Positions 43,545 through 52,833 of a DNA stretch of 64,000 bases are shown in pieces. The notes beneath the pieces were generated by a model, which was not told the DNA's origin, ran no database searches, and saw only the letters and a program-made list of their open reading frames with translations. Position 1 is the stretch's first letter. Each line of letters starts with the position of its first letter. Source of the stretch: Burkholderiales bacterium (GTDB lineage: Bacteria > Pseudomonadota > Gammaproteobacteria > Burkholderiales > Burkholderiaceae_C); the NCBI GenBank assembly GCA_016213205.1, contig JACRAZ010000106.1, forward strand, positions 1 through 64,000. The letters run 5' to 3'. The position numbers and the translations under genes were made by a program.

Positions 43545-44651
43545 ATGGCTTTGGTCATCCTGCCACCCCCCCGAAGCATGCGCCTGCCTGATCTGCGACA
43601 ACGCCTGCGCGAGCTGGGCGCCAAGCCCAGCCATGAACAGCGCGTGCTCAGGCTGTGGGCGCAGGCCCTGCCCCAGCACAGCGGCAAGCGCCGGCCCGAA
43701 GACCTGCTGCCGTTGACGCTGCGTGCGGCGATGCCGGTGCTCGAGGCCGAGCTGGCGTCGCTGGCGCGCCTGCAGTCGCAGCACCCGGGCGAGGACGGCT
43801 CGGCCCGCCTGCTGGTGGGCCTGGCCGACGGGCAGACGGTGGAAAGCGTGCTGCTGCCGCGCGACGGGCTGTGCGTGTCCACCCAGGTGGGCTGCGCGGT
43901 GGGCTGCGTGTTCTGCATGACCGGCCGCGATGGCCTGCTGCGCCAGCTGGGCAGCGCCGAGATCGTGGCCCAGGTGGCCCTGGCACGCACGCTGCGCCCG
44001 GTGAAGAAGGTGGTCTTCATGGGCATGGGCGAGCCGGCCCACAACCTGGACAACGTGCTGGAGGCCATCGAGCTGCTGGGCACGCTGGGCAACATCGGCC
44101 ACAAGAACCTGGTGTTCTCCACGGTGGGCGACCGGCGCGTGTTCGAGCGCCTGCCTGCCGGGCGGGTGAAGCCGGCGCTGGCCCTGTCGCTGCACACCAC
44201 GCGCGCCGAGCTGCGGGCCCGGCTGCTGCCGCGCGCGCCGCAGATCGACCCGGCCGAGCTGGTGGCCCTGGCCGACGACTACGCGCGCGCCACCGGCTAC
44301 CCGGTGCAGTTGCAGTGGACGCTGCTCGAGGGCATCAACGATGGCGACGACGAGCTCGAGGGCCTGGTGCGGCTGCTGGCCGGCCGCTACGCGATCCTGA
44401 ACATGATTCCGTACAACCAGGTCGAGGGGCTGGACTTCCGCCGCCCGAGCTGGGAGCGCGCGGCCGACCTGGCGCGCCGGCTGCACCGGCGCGGCGTGCT
44501 GACCAAGCTGCGCCGCTCGGCCGGGCAGGACGTGGACGGTGGCTGCGGCCAGCTGCGTGCCCGCGCCCTGGGCGGGGGGGCGGCCGACGGCTCGGCCGCC
44601 GGGGCGCAGGTGGTCGTGCTGCATCGGGCGCCGGCCGGCTCGTCGGCCTGA
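43545..44651 (+). CDS. RlmN-family radical SAM RNA methyltransferase
   Basis: A 368-residue (357 if the ATG at 43578 is used) RlmN/Cfr-family protein. It has the radical-SAM cluster CAVGCVFC, the preceding LCVSTQVG with the conserved Cys, VFMGMGEPAHNLDNV, LHTTRAELRARLLP, and the late catalytic Cys in DVDGGCGQLRA. RlmN methylates A2503 of 23S rRNA and A37 of some tRNAs at C2. Motif wording differs from E. coli RlmN at several points, so this may be a second, diverged member; both catalytic cysteines are kept. Confidence 0.87.
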   Translation: MALVILPPPRSMRLPDLRQRLRELGAKPSHEQRVLRLWAQALPQHSGKRRPEDLLPLTLRAAMPVLEAELASLARLQSQHPGEDGSARLLVGLADGQTVESVLLPRDGLCVSTQVGCAVGCVFCMTGRDGLLRQLGSAEIVAQVALARTLRPVKKVVFMGMGEPAHNLDNVLEAIELLGTLGNIGHKNLVFSTVGDRRVFERLPAGRVKPALALSLHTTRAELRARLLPRAPQIDPAELVALADDYARATGYPVQLQWTLLEGINDGDDELEGLVRLLAGRYAILNMIPYNQVEGLDFRRPSWERAADLARRLHRRGVLTKLRRSAGQDVDGGCGQLRARALGGGAADGSAAGAQVVVLHRAPAGSSA

Positions 44652-44768
44652 ACGCCCGCCTGGTCGGGCGGCGCGGCGCTTCATCGCAAACCGGTGTCGG
44701 CGCCGGGGCGGGCTGCCTACAGTGCATCCATCGCAACCCCGGTTGCCACCGATCACCAGGAGCCCACC

Positions 44769-44960
44769 ATGACCAGCCGCCACATCCCCAAAGCCACCGC
44801 CCTCGGCCTCGCCATGCTGGTGACGCTGGGCACGCTGAGCGGCCTGGACCGGTTGGCGCTGACCCAGGCCACCACGCCCGAAGCGGCCGCGCAGCAGATG
44901 GCCGCGACGCCGGCCACCCAGCAGGTGGTGGTGGTCGGCAAGCGGGCCGCGCGGGGCTGA
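44769..44960 (+). CDS. small exported peptide of unknown function
   Basis: A 63-residue protein with a plausible signal segment (ATALGLAMLVTLGTLSGL), a polar Ala/Thr/Gln-rich middle and a VVVVGKRAARG end. AGGAG lies 7 nt before the ATG. No family is recognised. It stands between rlmN-like and the convergent TetR gene. Confidence 0.55.
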   Translation: MTSRHIPKATALGLAMLVTLGTLSGLDRLALTQATTPEAAAQQMAATPATQQVVVVGKRAARG

Positions 44961-45006
44961 GCCCCAGGCCCCGGCCCGCCCGGTCAGGCCGGCCGGGCCG
45001 CCCGCC

Positions 45007-46284
45007 TCAGGGCGGGCACAACACGCCCAGCAGGCTGGGCTTGAGATACAGCCGGAAGACGTTCTCGGTGTTCGCCGCCGGCACCCAGCGGGGCAGTTCC
45101 GAAGCGGCGTTGATCTGCGCGAACAGCACCTGGGCGGCGATCGCCGAATCCAGCGGGCGGATCGAGCCGTCCATCATGCCGTCCACCACCACGCTGGTGA
45201 TGCGCTCGATCAGGCGCCCGATCGTGCGGCGCACCTGCTCGCGCTGCGCCTGATCGGGCAGCGCGCTGGTCGCCGTGCTGCGCAGCAGCGGCCCCCGCTC
45301 CGAGAGCTGGAAACGCAGCACCGCCGCCGCCCCCGAACACAGCCGCAACCAGCCCGGGCCGCTGCTCGCCTCGGCCGCTGCCAGCGTGCCGCGCAGCACC
45401 GCGAAGCTGCGCTCGAAGCAGGCCGAGATCAGGTCGTGCTTGGTCTCGTTGTGGTGATAGAACGAGCCCTTGGTCACGTTCAGCCGCGCCGAGATCTTGT
45501 CCACCGAGGCCCCGCGATAGCCCTGCTCGTTGACGAGCTCGGTCGCCGCGCGCAGGAAGGCCTCCTCGGTGCCGCCGGGCGCCTCGGGCAGCGGCAGGTC
45601 GGCGAAGCCGGCGTCATCGGGGAAGGTGGCACCGGCACCGGCCAGGCCGTTGAGCAGGATCTCGGTGACACGGGCGGCCACGCGCGGGTAGTCGTCCAGC
45701 TCGAAACGGTGGATCCAGGAGCGCACCCAGTGCGCCGAGGACATGACCAGGTGGGTGCGGGCATTGAGCTCGTCACGCGACCAGGCCGCGGTCTCGGGCG
45801 CCTTGAACAGCGCGCGCAGGCCCCGGAACAGGTTGGTGTAGGCCTCGAACACCTCGGTCTGCTGCGGCTCGGGCAGCGCGCGCAGGTCGTTGAACAGCAT
45901 CATCGGCGGCTGCGTGCCCGCGTCGATGGCCGCCAGCAGCCCGGCATGCAGCCGGAAGAACGCGGCCAGCCGCTCGGCCACGCCCGGCGCGCGGGCGGCC
46001 TCCCGCGTCAGCGCCTCGTGCGCGGCAATCGCGCGCAGGAAGCAGGCCGTCGCCAGGTCTTCCTTCTTGCGGTAGTAGTAGGTCACGCTGGTGGTGACCA
46101 GGCCCACGCTGGCGGCGATGTCGGCCAGCGTCGCCCCCTTGACGCCTTCCTGGTTGAACTGGCGCGCCGCTGCGGCCAGCACCGCCTCGCGCTTCTCCTG
46201 GAAGCGCGGTGTCAGCACGGTTTCGGTAGGCGGCATGGCAGGCGGGCGCAGGGTGCGGGCAGACGACGGCGGGGTGCGCATCAT
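45007..46284 (-). CDS. double-domain TetR-family regulator
   Basis: A 425-residue protein made of two complete TetR units in tandem. The first HTH is FNQEGVKGATLADIAASVGLVTTSVTYYYRKKEDL (residues 43-78); the second is VNEQGYRGASVDKISARLNVTKGSFYHHNETKHDL (about residues 240-275). Each is followed by its own ligand-binding helices. The fusion could act as a single-chain pseudo-dimer. It faces the beta-oxidation operon at 46458 across 173 bp, so it is the probable repressor with an acyl-CoA as inducer. Start is the ATG pair at 46281-46284; MPPTETVL (46236) is also possible. Confidence 0.88.
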   Translation of the reverse strand: MMRTPPSSARTLRPPAMPPTETVLTPRFQEKREAVLAAAARQFNQEGVKGATLADIAASVGLVTTSVTYYYRKKEDLATACFLRAIAAHEALTREAARAPGVAERLAAFFRLHAGLLAAIDAGTQPPMMLFNDLRALPEPQQTEVFEAYTNLFRGLRALFKAPETAAWSRDELNARTHLVMSSAHWVRSWIHRFELDDYPRVAARVTEILLNGLAGAGATFPDDAGFADLPLPEAPGGTEEAFLRAATELVNEQGYRGASVDKISARLNVTKGSFYHHNETKHDLISACFERSFAVLRGTLAAAEASSGPGWLRLCSGAAAVLRFQLSERGPLLRSTATSALPDQAQREQVRRTIGRLIERITSVVVDGMMDGSIRPLDSAIAAQVLFAQINAASELPRWVPAANTENVFRLYLKPSLLGVLCPP

Positions 46285-46306
46285 CTTTCAAAATCGAATC
46301 TTCGGT

Positions 46307-46340
46307 ACGTCATGGTAAACCCTAGTCTCCTATGTGACGT
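46307..46340. promoter_or_regulatory. spaced inverted repeat in the TetR/acyl-CoA dehydrogenase gap
   Basis: ACGTCA (46307-46312) and TGACGT (46335-46340) form an inverted repeat with 22 bp between the arms; with flanks, about 8 of 11 positions match. It sits midway between the two divergent genes and could be a TetR operator. Confidence 0.35.
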
Positions 46341-46457
46341 GCAGGGGCATTCCGAGCTTTTCGAAGAAACAGTTTGCCAACTTTGGCGGGCCTCTGCTAT
46401 CTTTGCGGGCGCAGCTTCGTGGCCGTCGCGCCCCACACATCCCCGCCGAGGAGACAC

Positions 46458-47707
<1,250 letters not shown>

Positions 47708-47711
<4 letters not shown>

Positions 47712-48484
47712 ACCTGTTCGACCTGACGGGCAAGGTCGCGCTGATCACCGGCTCCTCGCGCGGCATCGGCAAGGCCATTGCCGAGCGCATGGCCGAGCAC
47801 GGCGCGCAGGTGGTGATCTCCTCGCGCAAGGCCGAGCCCTGCCAGGAGGTGGCCGACGCCATCAACACGAAGTACCCGATGGCCGACGGCCGGCCGCGCG
47901 CCATCGTGGTGCCGGCCAACATCTCCTCGAAAGAGGCGCTGCAGCACTTGGTCGACGAGACCAACCGCCAGCTCGGCAAGGTGGACATCCTGGTGTGCAA
48001 CGCCGCCAGCAACCCGTATTACGGGCCGCAGGCCGGGATCTCGGACGACCAGTTCCGCAAGATCCTCGAGAACAACGTGATCGCCAACCACTGGCTGGTG
48101 CACATGGTCACGCCCCAGATGATCGCGCGCAAGGACGGCGCGATCATCATCGTCTCGTCCATCGGCGGCCTGCGCGGCTCGCCGGTGATCGGCGCCTACT
48201 GCATCAGCAAGGCCGCCGACATGCAGCTGGCGCGCAACCTGGCGGTGGAGTACGGCCAGCACAACATCCGCGTGAACTGCATCGCGCCGGGCCTGATCAA
48301 GACCGATTTCGCCAAGGCGCTGTGGGAAGACGAGGCCACGCTGGCCAGGCGCAACACCAGCACGCCGCTGCGCCGCATCGGCGAACCCGATGAGATCGCC
48401 GGCGCGGCCGTGTTCCTGGCCTCACCTGCGGGCTCCTTCATGACCGGCCAGAGCCTGGTCATCGACGGCGGCGTGACGATATGA
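47708..48484 (+). CDS. short-chain dehydrogenase/reductase
   Basis: A 258-residue SDR. The NAD(P) motif is TGSSRGIGKAIAE, the catalytic set is Ser in IVSSIGG, Tyr in GAYCISKAA and Lys three to four residues later, and the NAG-like NAASNPYYG is present. It oxidises or reduces a hydroxyl/keto group in the pathway of the neighbouring dehydrogenases. The ATG overlaps the upstream stop (ATGA). Confidence 0.92.
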
Positions 48485-48498
48485 GGCCCACCCCCGAA

Positions 48499-48529
48499 GC
48501 GGCCTGCGGCCGCCTCCCCCTCAAGGGGG
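48499..48529. repeat. REP-like double palindrome
   Basis: Two adjacent hairpins, GCGGCC-TGC-GGCCGC and CCCCC-TCAA-GGGGG, occupy the gap between the SDR and the next gene. Such paired palindromes are common as extragenic repeats in Burkholderiales genomes. It could also cause partial termination inside the operon. Confidence 0.5.
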
Positions 48530-48618
48530 CAACACCAGCGGCCCGGCAAAGCCGGTTCCGCGGTGTTCGCTTGGACACTCCCGGCGCTTCGCGGGATTCA
48601 GCCGAAGGAATCTGAGAC

Positions 48619-49809
48619 ATGAGCGACACCCTCACCCTGGAAGACTTCCGCCAGCAGACCCGTGCCTGGCTGGAAGCCAACTGCCCGCCCGAGATGCGGC
48701 AACCGATGCGCAGCGAAGACGATGTCGTCTGGGGCGGGCGCAACTTCAAGTTCAAGTCCGAGGCGCAGCGCGTGTGGCTGCAGCGCATGGCCGAACGTGG
48801 CTGGACCGTGCCCACCTGGCCCAAGGCCTATGGCGGCGGCGGCCTCAGCGGCGAGCAGGCCAAGGTGCTGCTGCAGGAGATGCGCGCGCTGAACTGCCGC
48901 GTGCCGCTGCAGAGCTTCGGCATCTGGATGCTGGGCCCGGCGCTGCTGAAGTTCGGCAACGAGGAACAGAAGCTCGAGCACCTGCCCAAGATCGCCCGCG
49001 GCGAGATCCGCTGGTGCCAGGGCTACAGCGAGCCCAACGCCGGCTCCGACCTGGCCTCGCTGGCCACGCGCGCCGAAGACCGGGGCGACCACTTCATCGT
49101 CAACGGCCAGAAGATCTGGACCAGCTACGCCGACGAGGCCGACTGGATCTTCTGCCTGGTGCGCACCGACACCGCCAAGAAGCACACCGGCATCAGCTTC
49201 GTGCTGTTCGACATGGCCTCGCCCGGCGTCAGCACCAAGCCGATCCTGCTGATCTCCGGCAAGAGCCCGTTCTGCGAGACCTTCTTCGACAACGTGCGGG
49301 TCGAGAAGCACAACCTCGTGGGCCAGCTCAACGCCGGCTGGGACGTGGCCAAGTACCTGCTGACCCACGAGCGCGAGATGATCGGCGCCATCGGCGACCG
49401 CGCCCAGCCCAAGCCCATGGGCCAGGTGGCCGCGGCACAGATCGGCCTGGATGCCCAGGGCCGCCTGGCCGACCCGCTGCTGCGCGCGCAGATCGCCGAG
49501 TTCGAGGCCGACGAAGCCGCCTTCCGCCTGGCGCTGGAACGCGCCGGCGACATGGCCCGCGCGAAGCAGGCGCATCCGGCGATGTCCTCGATGCTGAAGT
49601 ACTACGGCGCCGAACTCAACAAGCGCCGCCTGGAACTGGTGATGTCCGCCGGCGGCAGCGATGCGCTCGAGTGGGAAAGCGCGCGCTCCGGCGAGGGCAC
49701 GGCCGCCCGCGCCTGGCTGCGCAGCAAGGCCAACTCGATCGAGGGCGGCACGAGCGAAGTGCAGCTCAACATCATCTCCAAGCGCATCCTTGAACTCCCG
49801 GGGGCCTGA
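48619..49809 (+). CDS. acyl-CoA dehydrogenase, pimeloyl-CoA dehydrogenase large subunit-like (PimC type)
   Basis: A 396-residue acyl-CoA dehydrogenase. Motifs are QGYSEPNAGSDLASLATRAED and VNGQKIWTSYADEADW, and a C-terminus with SIEGGTSEVQLNIISKRILELPG. Length and gene order (large ACAD, small ACAD, CoA ligase, PimF-like, thiolase) match the pim operon of Rhodopseudomonas palustris, in which PimC/PimD oxidise pimeloyl-CoA during degradation of benzoate and dicarboxylic acids. It probably pairs with the next gene product as a heteromer. Confidence 0.87.
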   Translation: MSDTLTLEDFRQQTRAWLEANCPPEMRQPMRSEDDVVWGGRNFKFKSEAQRVWLQRMAERGWTVPTWPKAYGGGGLSGEQAKVLLQEMRALNCRVPLQSFGIWMLGPALLKFGNEEQKLEHLPKIARGEIRWCQGYSEPNAGSDLASLATRAEDRGDHFIVNGQKIWTSYADEADWIFCLVRTDTAKKHTGISFVLFDMASPGVSTKPILLISGKSPFCETFFDNVRVEKHNLVGQLNAGWDVAKYLLTHEREMIGAIGDRAQPKPMGQVAAAQIGLDAQGRLADPLLRAQIAEFEADEAAFRLALERAGDMARAKQAHPAMSSMLKYYGAELNKRRLELVMSAGGSDALEWESARSGEGTAARAWLRSKANSIEGGTSEVQLNIISKRILELPGA

Positions 49810-49811
49810 CC

Positions 49812-50951
49812 GTGCCGCTGATCCTGACTGAAGAACAATCCATGCTGCGCGACAGCGCGCGCGACTTCCTGGCTGAACAGGCCCCCGTGACCGCGCTGCG
49901 CCAGCTGCGCGACGGCCGCAGCGAAGACGGCTTCTCGCGCAAGCTGTGGTCGCAGTTCGCCGAGATGGGCTTCACCGGTGCGCTGGTGCCCGAGGCCCAC
50001 GGCGGCCTGGGCCTGGGCCACGTGGAAGCCGGTGTGGTGATGGAGCAGATCGGCCACAACCTCACCGCCTCGCCGCTGCTGGCCTCGGGCATCGTGGCCG
50101 TGGCCGCGCTGCGCGCCGGCGGTTCGGCCGAGCAGCAGGCCGAGTGGCTGCCCAAGCTGGCCAGCGGCGAAGTGATCGCCACGCTGGCGGTGGATGAAGG
50201 CGTGAAGCACCGGCCGCTGAACACCGCGCTGACCGCCCGCATCGAAGGCGGCGAGCTGCTGCTCGATGGTGCCAAGACCTTCGTGCTCGATGGCCACGTG
50301 GCCGATGTGCTGATCGTCGTCGCCCGCACCGCCGGCCAGCCCGGCGACGCCGAAGGCCTGACGCTCGCGCTGGTGCCGCGCACGGCCACCGGCGTGAGTG
50401 TCGAGCGCACGATCATGACCGACGCGCACAACGCCGCGCGCATCACCTTCAGCAGCGTGCGGGTGCCCGCCAGCGCCGTGATCGGCGGCGTGGGCACCGG
50501 CGCGGCCACGCTGGCCGCGGCCCTGGACGCCGGCCGTGCCGCCGCCGCCGCCGAGCTGCTGGGCGTGGCCGACGAGGTGTTCGAGCGCACCGTGCAGTAC
50601 CTGAAGGAGCGCAAGCAGTTCGGCCAGCTGATCGGCGAATTCCAGGCCCTGCAGCACCGGGCCTCGCTGCTGTACTGCGAGCTCGAGCTCACCCGCGCCG
50701 CCGTGCTCAAGGCCCAGCAGGCGCTGGACGAAGGCGGCCCCAAGGCCGCGATGGCGGTGGCCGTGGCCAAGGCGCGTGCCGGCCGCAGCGCCACGCTGGC
50801 GGTGCAGGAAGGCGTGCAGATGCACGGCGGCATGGGCATGACCGACGAGTTCGACATCGGCCTGTTCATGAAGCGCGCCCGCGTGCTGCAGGAGCTGTTC
50901 GGCGATGCGGCCTACCACCAGGACCAGCTCGCGCGCAGCCGCGGCTACTGA
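49812..50951 (+). CDS. acyl-CoA dehydrogenase, pimeloyl-CoA dehydrogenase small subunit-like (PimD type)
   Basis: A 379-residue acyl-CoA dehydrogenase starting at a GTG 2 nt after the preceding stop. It has ACAD folds (LVPEAHGGLGLGHVEAGVV, FVLDGHVADVLIVVART, QLIGEFQALQHRAS, GMGMTDEFDIGLFMKRA). The usual FAD-contact loop TEP-x-AGSD is absent, replaced by ATLAVDEGVKHRPLNTA. That is typical of the degenerate partner in two-gene heteromeric dehydrogenases such as PimCD. It supplies half of a shared active site with the 48619 product. Confidence 0.86.
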   Translation: MPLILTEEQSMLRDSARDFLAEQAPVTALRQLRDGRSEDGFSRKLWSQFAEMGFTGALVPEAHGGLGLGHVEAGVVMEQIGHNLTASPLLASGIVAVAALRAGGSAEQQAEWLPKLASGEVIATLAVDEGVKHRPLNTALTARIEGGELLLDGAKTFVLDGHVADVLIVVARTAGQPGDAEGLTLALVPRTATGVSVERTIMTDAHNAARITFSSVRVPASAVIGGVGTGAATLAAALDAGRAAAAAELLGVADEVFERTVQYLKERKQFGQLIGEFQALQHRASLLYCELELTRAAVLKAQQALDEGGPKAAMAVAVAKARAGRSATLAVQEGVQMHGGMGMTDEFDIGLFMKRARVLQELFGDAAYHQDQLARSRGY

Positions 50952-50977
50952 TCGGCCGGCGCCCAGGACCTCACCGC

Positions 50978-52804
50978 ATGTCTGAATCCGCCGAACTGCT
51001 GACACCGGCCGCCGCACCGCGGCCCGCCGCGGCGTCCACGCCGCCCACCGGCAGCAGCCCCTGGGCGGCGATGAGCCTGGCCCAGGCCCACACGCTGATG
51101 ACGGCGCCCGGCTCGATGTTCGAGATGGCGCAGGCCACCATCCGCGGCATCCCCACGCGGGTGTGGAAGAACGCCCCGCCGACCATGCGCGACGTGTTCG
51201 TCACCGCGCGCGCCACGCACGGCGACAAAACCTACCTCGTCTACGACGGCGAGCGCGCCAGCTTCGAGGCCTTCGCCCGTGCCACGCTGACGCTGGCGCA
51301 TGCCTTGGCCGAGATGGGCGTTAGCAAGGGCGATCGTGTCGCGATCGCGATGCGCAACCTGCCCGAATGGCCGGTGGCCTACTTCGCCACGCTGCTGCTG
51401 GGCGCGATCGCCACCCCGCTGAACGCCTGGGGCACCGGGCCCGAGCTGCTGTATGGGCTGCAGGATTCCGGCGCCTGCGTGGCCGTGGTCGATGCCGAGC
51501 GCTGGGACCGCGTGGCGGGCCTGCTGGCCGACCATGCGCACGAATGCGCAGGGCTGCGCCAGGTGCTGGTGTCGCGCCACGCGGCGCCGATCGACCATGC
51601 GCAGGTCAAGGCGCTGGAATCCATCATCGGCCCGGTGGCATCCTGGGCCACGCTGCCGCAACGCCCGCTGCCGGCCGTGGTGATGGGCCCGGACGACGAC
51701 GCCACGCTGTTCTACACCTCGGGCACCACCGGCCGGGCCAAGGGCGCGCTGGGCACGCACCGCTGCTCCACCAGCACGCTGATGGCCACCGCCTTCTCCA
51801 CCCACCGCAGCTTCATCCGCCGCGGCGAGCCGGTGCCCGACCCGGCGGCGCGCCCGTTCCAGCGCGCCATGCTGGTGGCCATTCCGTTCTTCCACACCAC
51901 CGGCTGCCAAAGCATCCTGTGCAACGCGCTGCACAACGGCACCAAGCTCGTGCTGATGCACCGCTGGGACGCCGAGCAGGCCATGGCGCTGATCGAGGCC
52001 GAGCGCATCAGCGCCGCCGGCGGCGTGCCCACCATCGCCTGGCAGTTGCTGGAACACCCGGCCCGGCCCAAGTACAACCTCTCCAGCCTGGAAGCCATGT
52101 CCTACGGCGGCGCGCCCGCCTCGCCCGAGCTGGTGCAGCGCATCACCGAAGTCTTTCCGATGGCCAAGCCTGCCACCGGCTGGGGCATGACGGAAACCTC
52201 GGCCACCTTCACCCACCACAGTGCCGAAGACTACGTGGCCCGCCCCGCCAGCGCCGGCCCCGCGCTGCCGGTGGGCGACATGAAGATCACCGACGACGAC
52301 GGCAATGCCCTGCCCGCCAACCAGGTGGGCGAGCTGTGGGTCAAGGGCCCGAACGTCGTCAAGGGCTACTGGAACAAGCCCGAGGAGACGGCCGCCACCT
52401 TCGTGCAGGGCTGGCTGCGCACCGGCGACCTGGGCTACCTGGACGACGAGGGCTACCTGTTCCTCGTCGACCGCAAGAAGGACATGCTGATCCGCGGCGG
52501 CGAGAACATCTACTGCAGCGAGATCGAGGCCGTGCTCTACAAGCACCCGGCGGTGGTGGATGCCGGCGTCGTCGGCGTGACGCACCCCACGCTGGGCGAA
52601 GAGCCGGCTGCACTGGTGGTGCTGAAGGACGGCGCCCACGCCGAACCCGAAGAGCTGCGCGCCTTCGTGCGCTCGCACCTGGCCGCCTACAAGGTGCCGG
52701 TGCGGGTGGTGATCCGCCCTGAACTGCTGCCGCGCAACCCCACCGGCAAGCTGCTCAAGCCGGTGCTCAAGCAACTGCTGGCCGCCACGCCGCTGATTTC
52801 CTGA
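50978..52804 (+). CDS. acyl-CoA synthetase (AMP-forming)
   Basis: A 608-residue adenylate-forming ligase. The ATP-binding P-loop is FYTSGTTGRAKGALGTH, followed by GWGMTETSATFTHH, the hinge YLFLVDRKKDMLIRGGENIYCSEIE and the C-terminal catalytic Lys in NPTGKLLKP. The N-terminal 60 residues are a poorly conserved extension. It activates a fatty or dicarboxylic acid to the CoA thioester; in pim operons this is PimA. It lies 26 nt after the small ACAD gene. Confidence 0.92.
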   Translation: MSESAELLTPAAAPRPAAASTPPTGSSPWAAMSLAQAHTLMTAPGSMFEMAQATIRGIPTRVWKNAPPTMRDVFVTARATHGDKTYLVYDGERASFEAFARATLTLAHALAEMGVSKGDRVAIAMRNLPEWPVAYFATLLLGAIATPLNAWGTGPELLYGLQDSGACVAVVDAERWDRVAGLLADHAHECAGLRQVLVSRHAAPIDHAQVKALESIIGPVASWATLPQRPLPAVVMGPDDDATLFYTSGTTGRAKGALGTHRCSTSTLMATAFSTHRSFIRRGEPVPDPAARPFQRAMLVAIPFFHTTGCQSILCNALHNGTKLVLMHRWDAEQAMALIEAERISAAGGVPTIAWQLLEHPARPKYNLSSLEAMSYGGAPASPELVQRITEVFPMAKPATGWGMTETSATFTHHSAEDYVARPASAGPALPVGDMKITDDDGNALPANQVGELWVKGPNVVKGYWNKPEETAATFVQGWLRTGDLGYLDDEGYLFLVDRKKDMLIRGGENIYCSEIEAVLYKHPAVVDAGVVGVTHPTLGEEPAALVVLKDGAHAEPEELRAFVRSHLAAYKVPVRVVIRPELLPRNPTGKLLKPVLKQLLAATPLIS

Positions 52805-52833
52805 ACCTTTCGTCGAAGAGAGAGAGACCTCCC

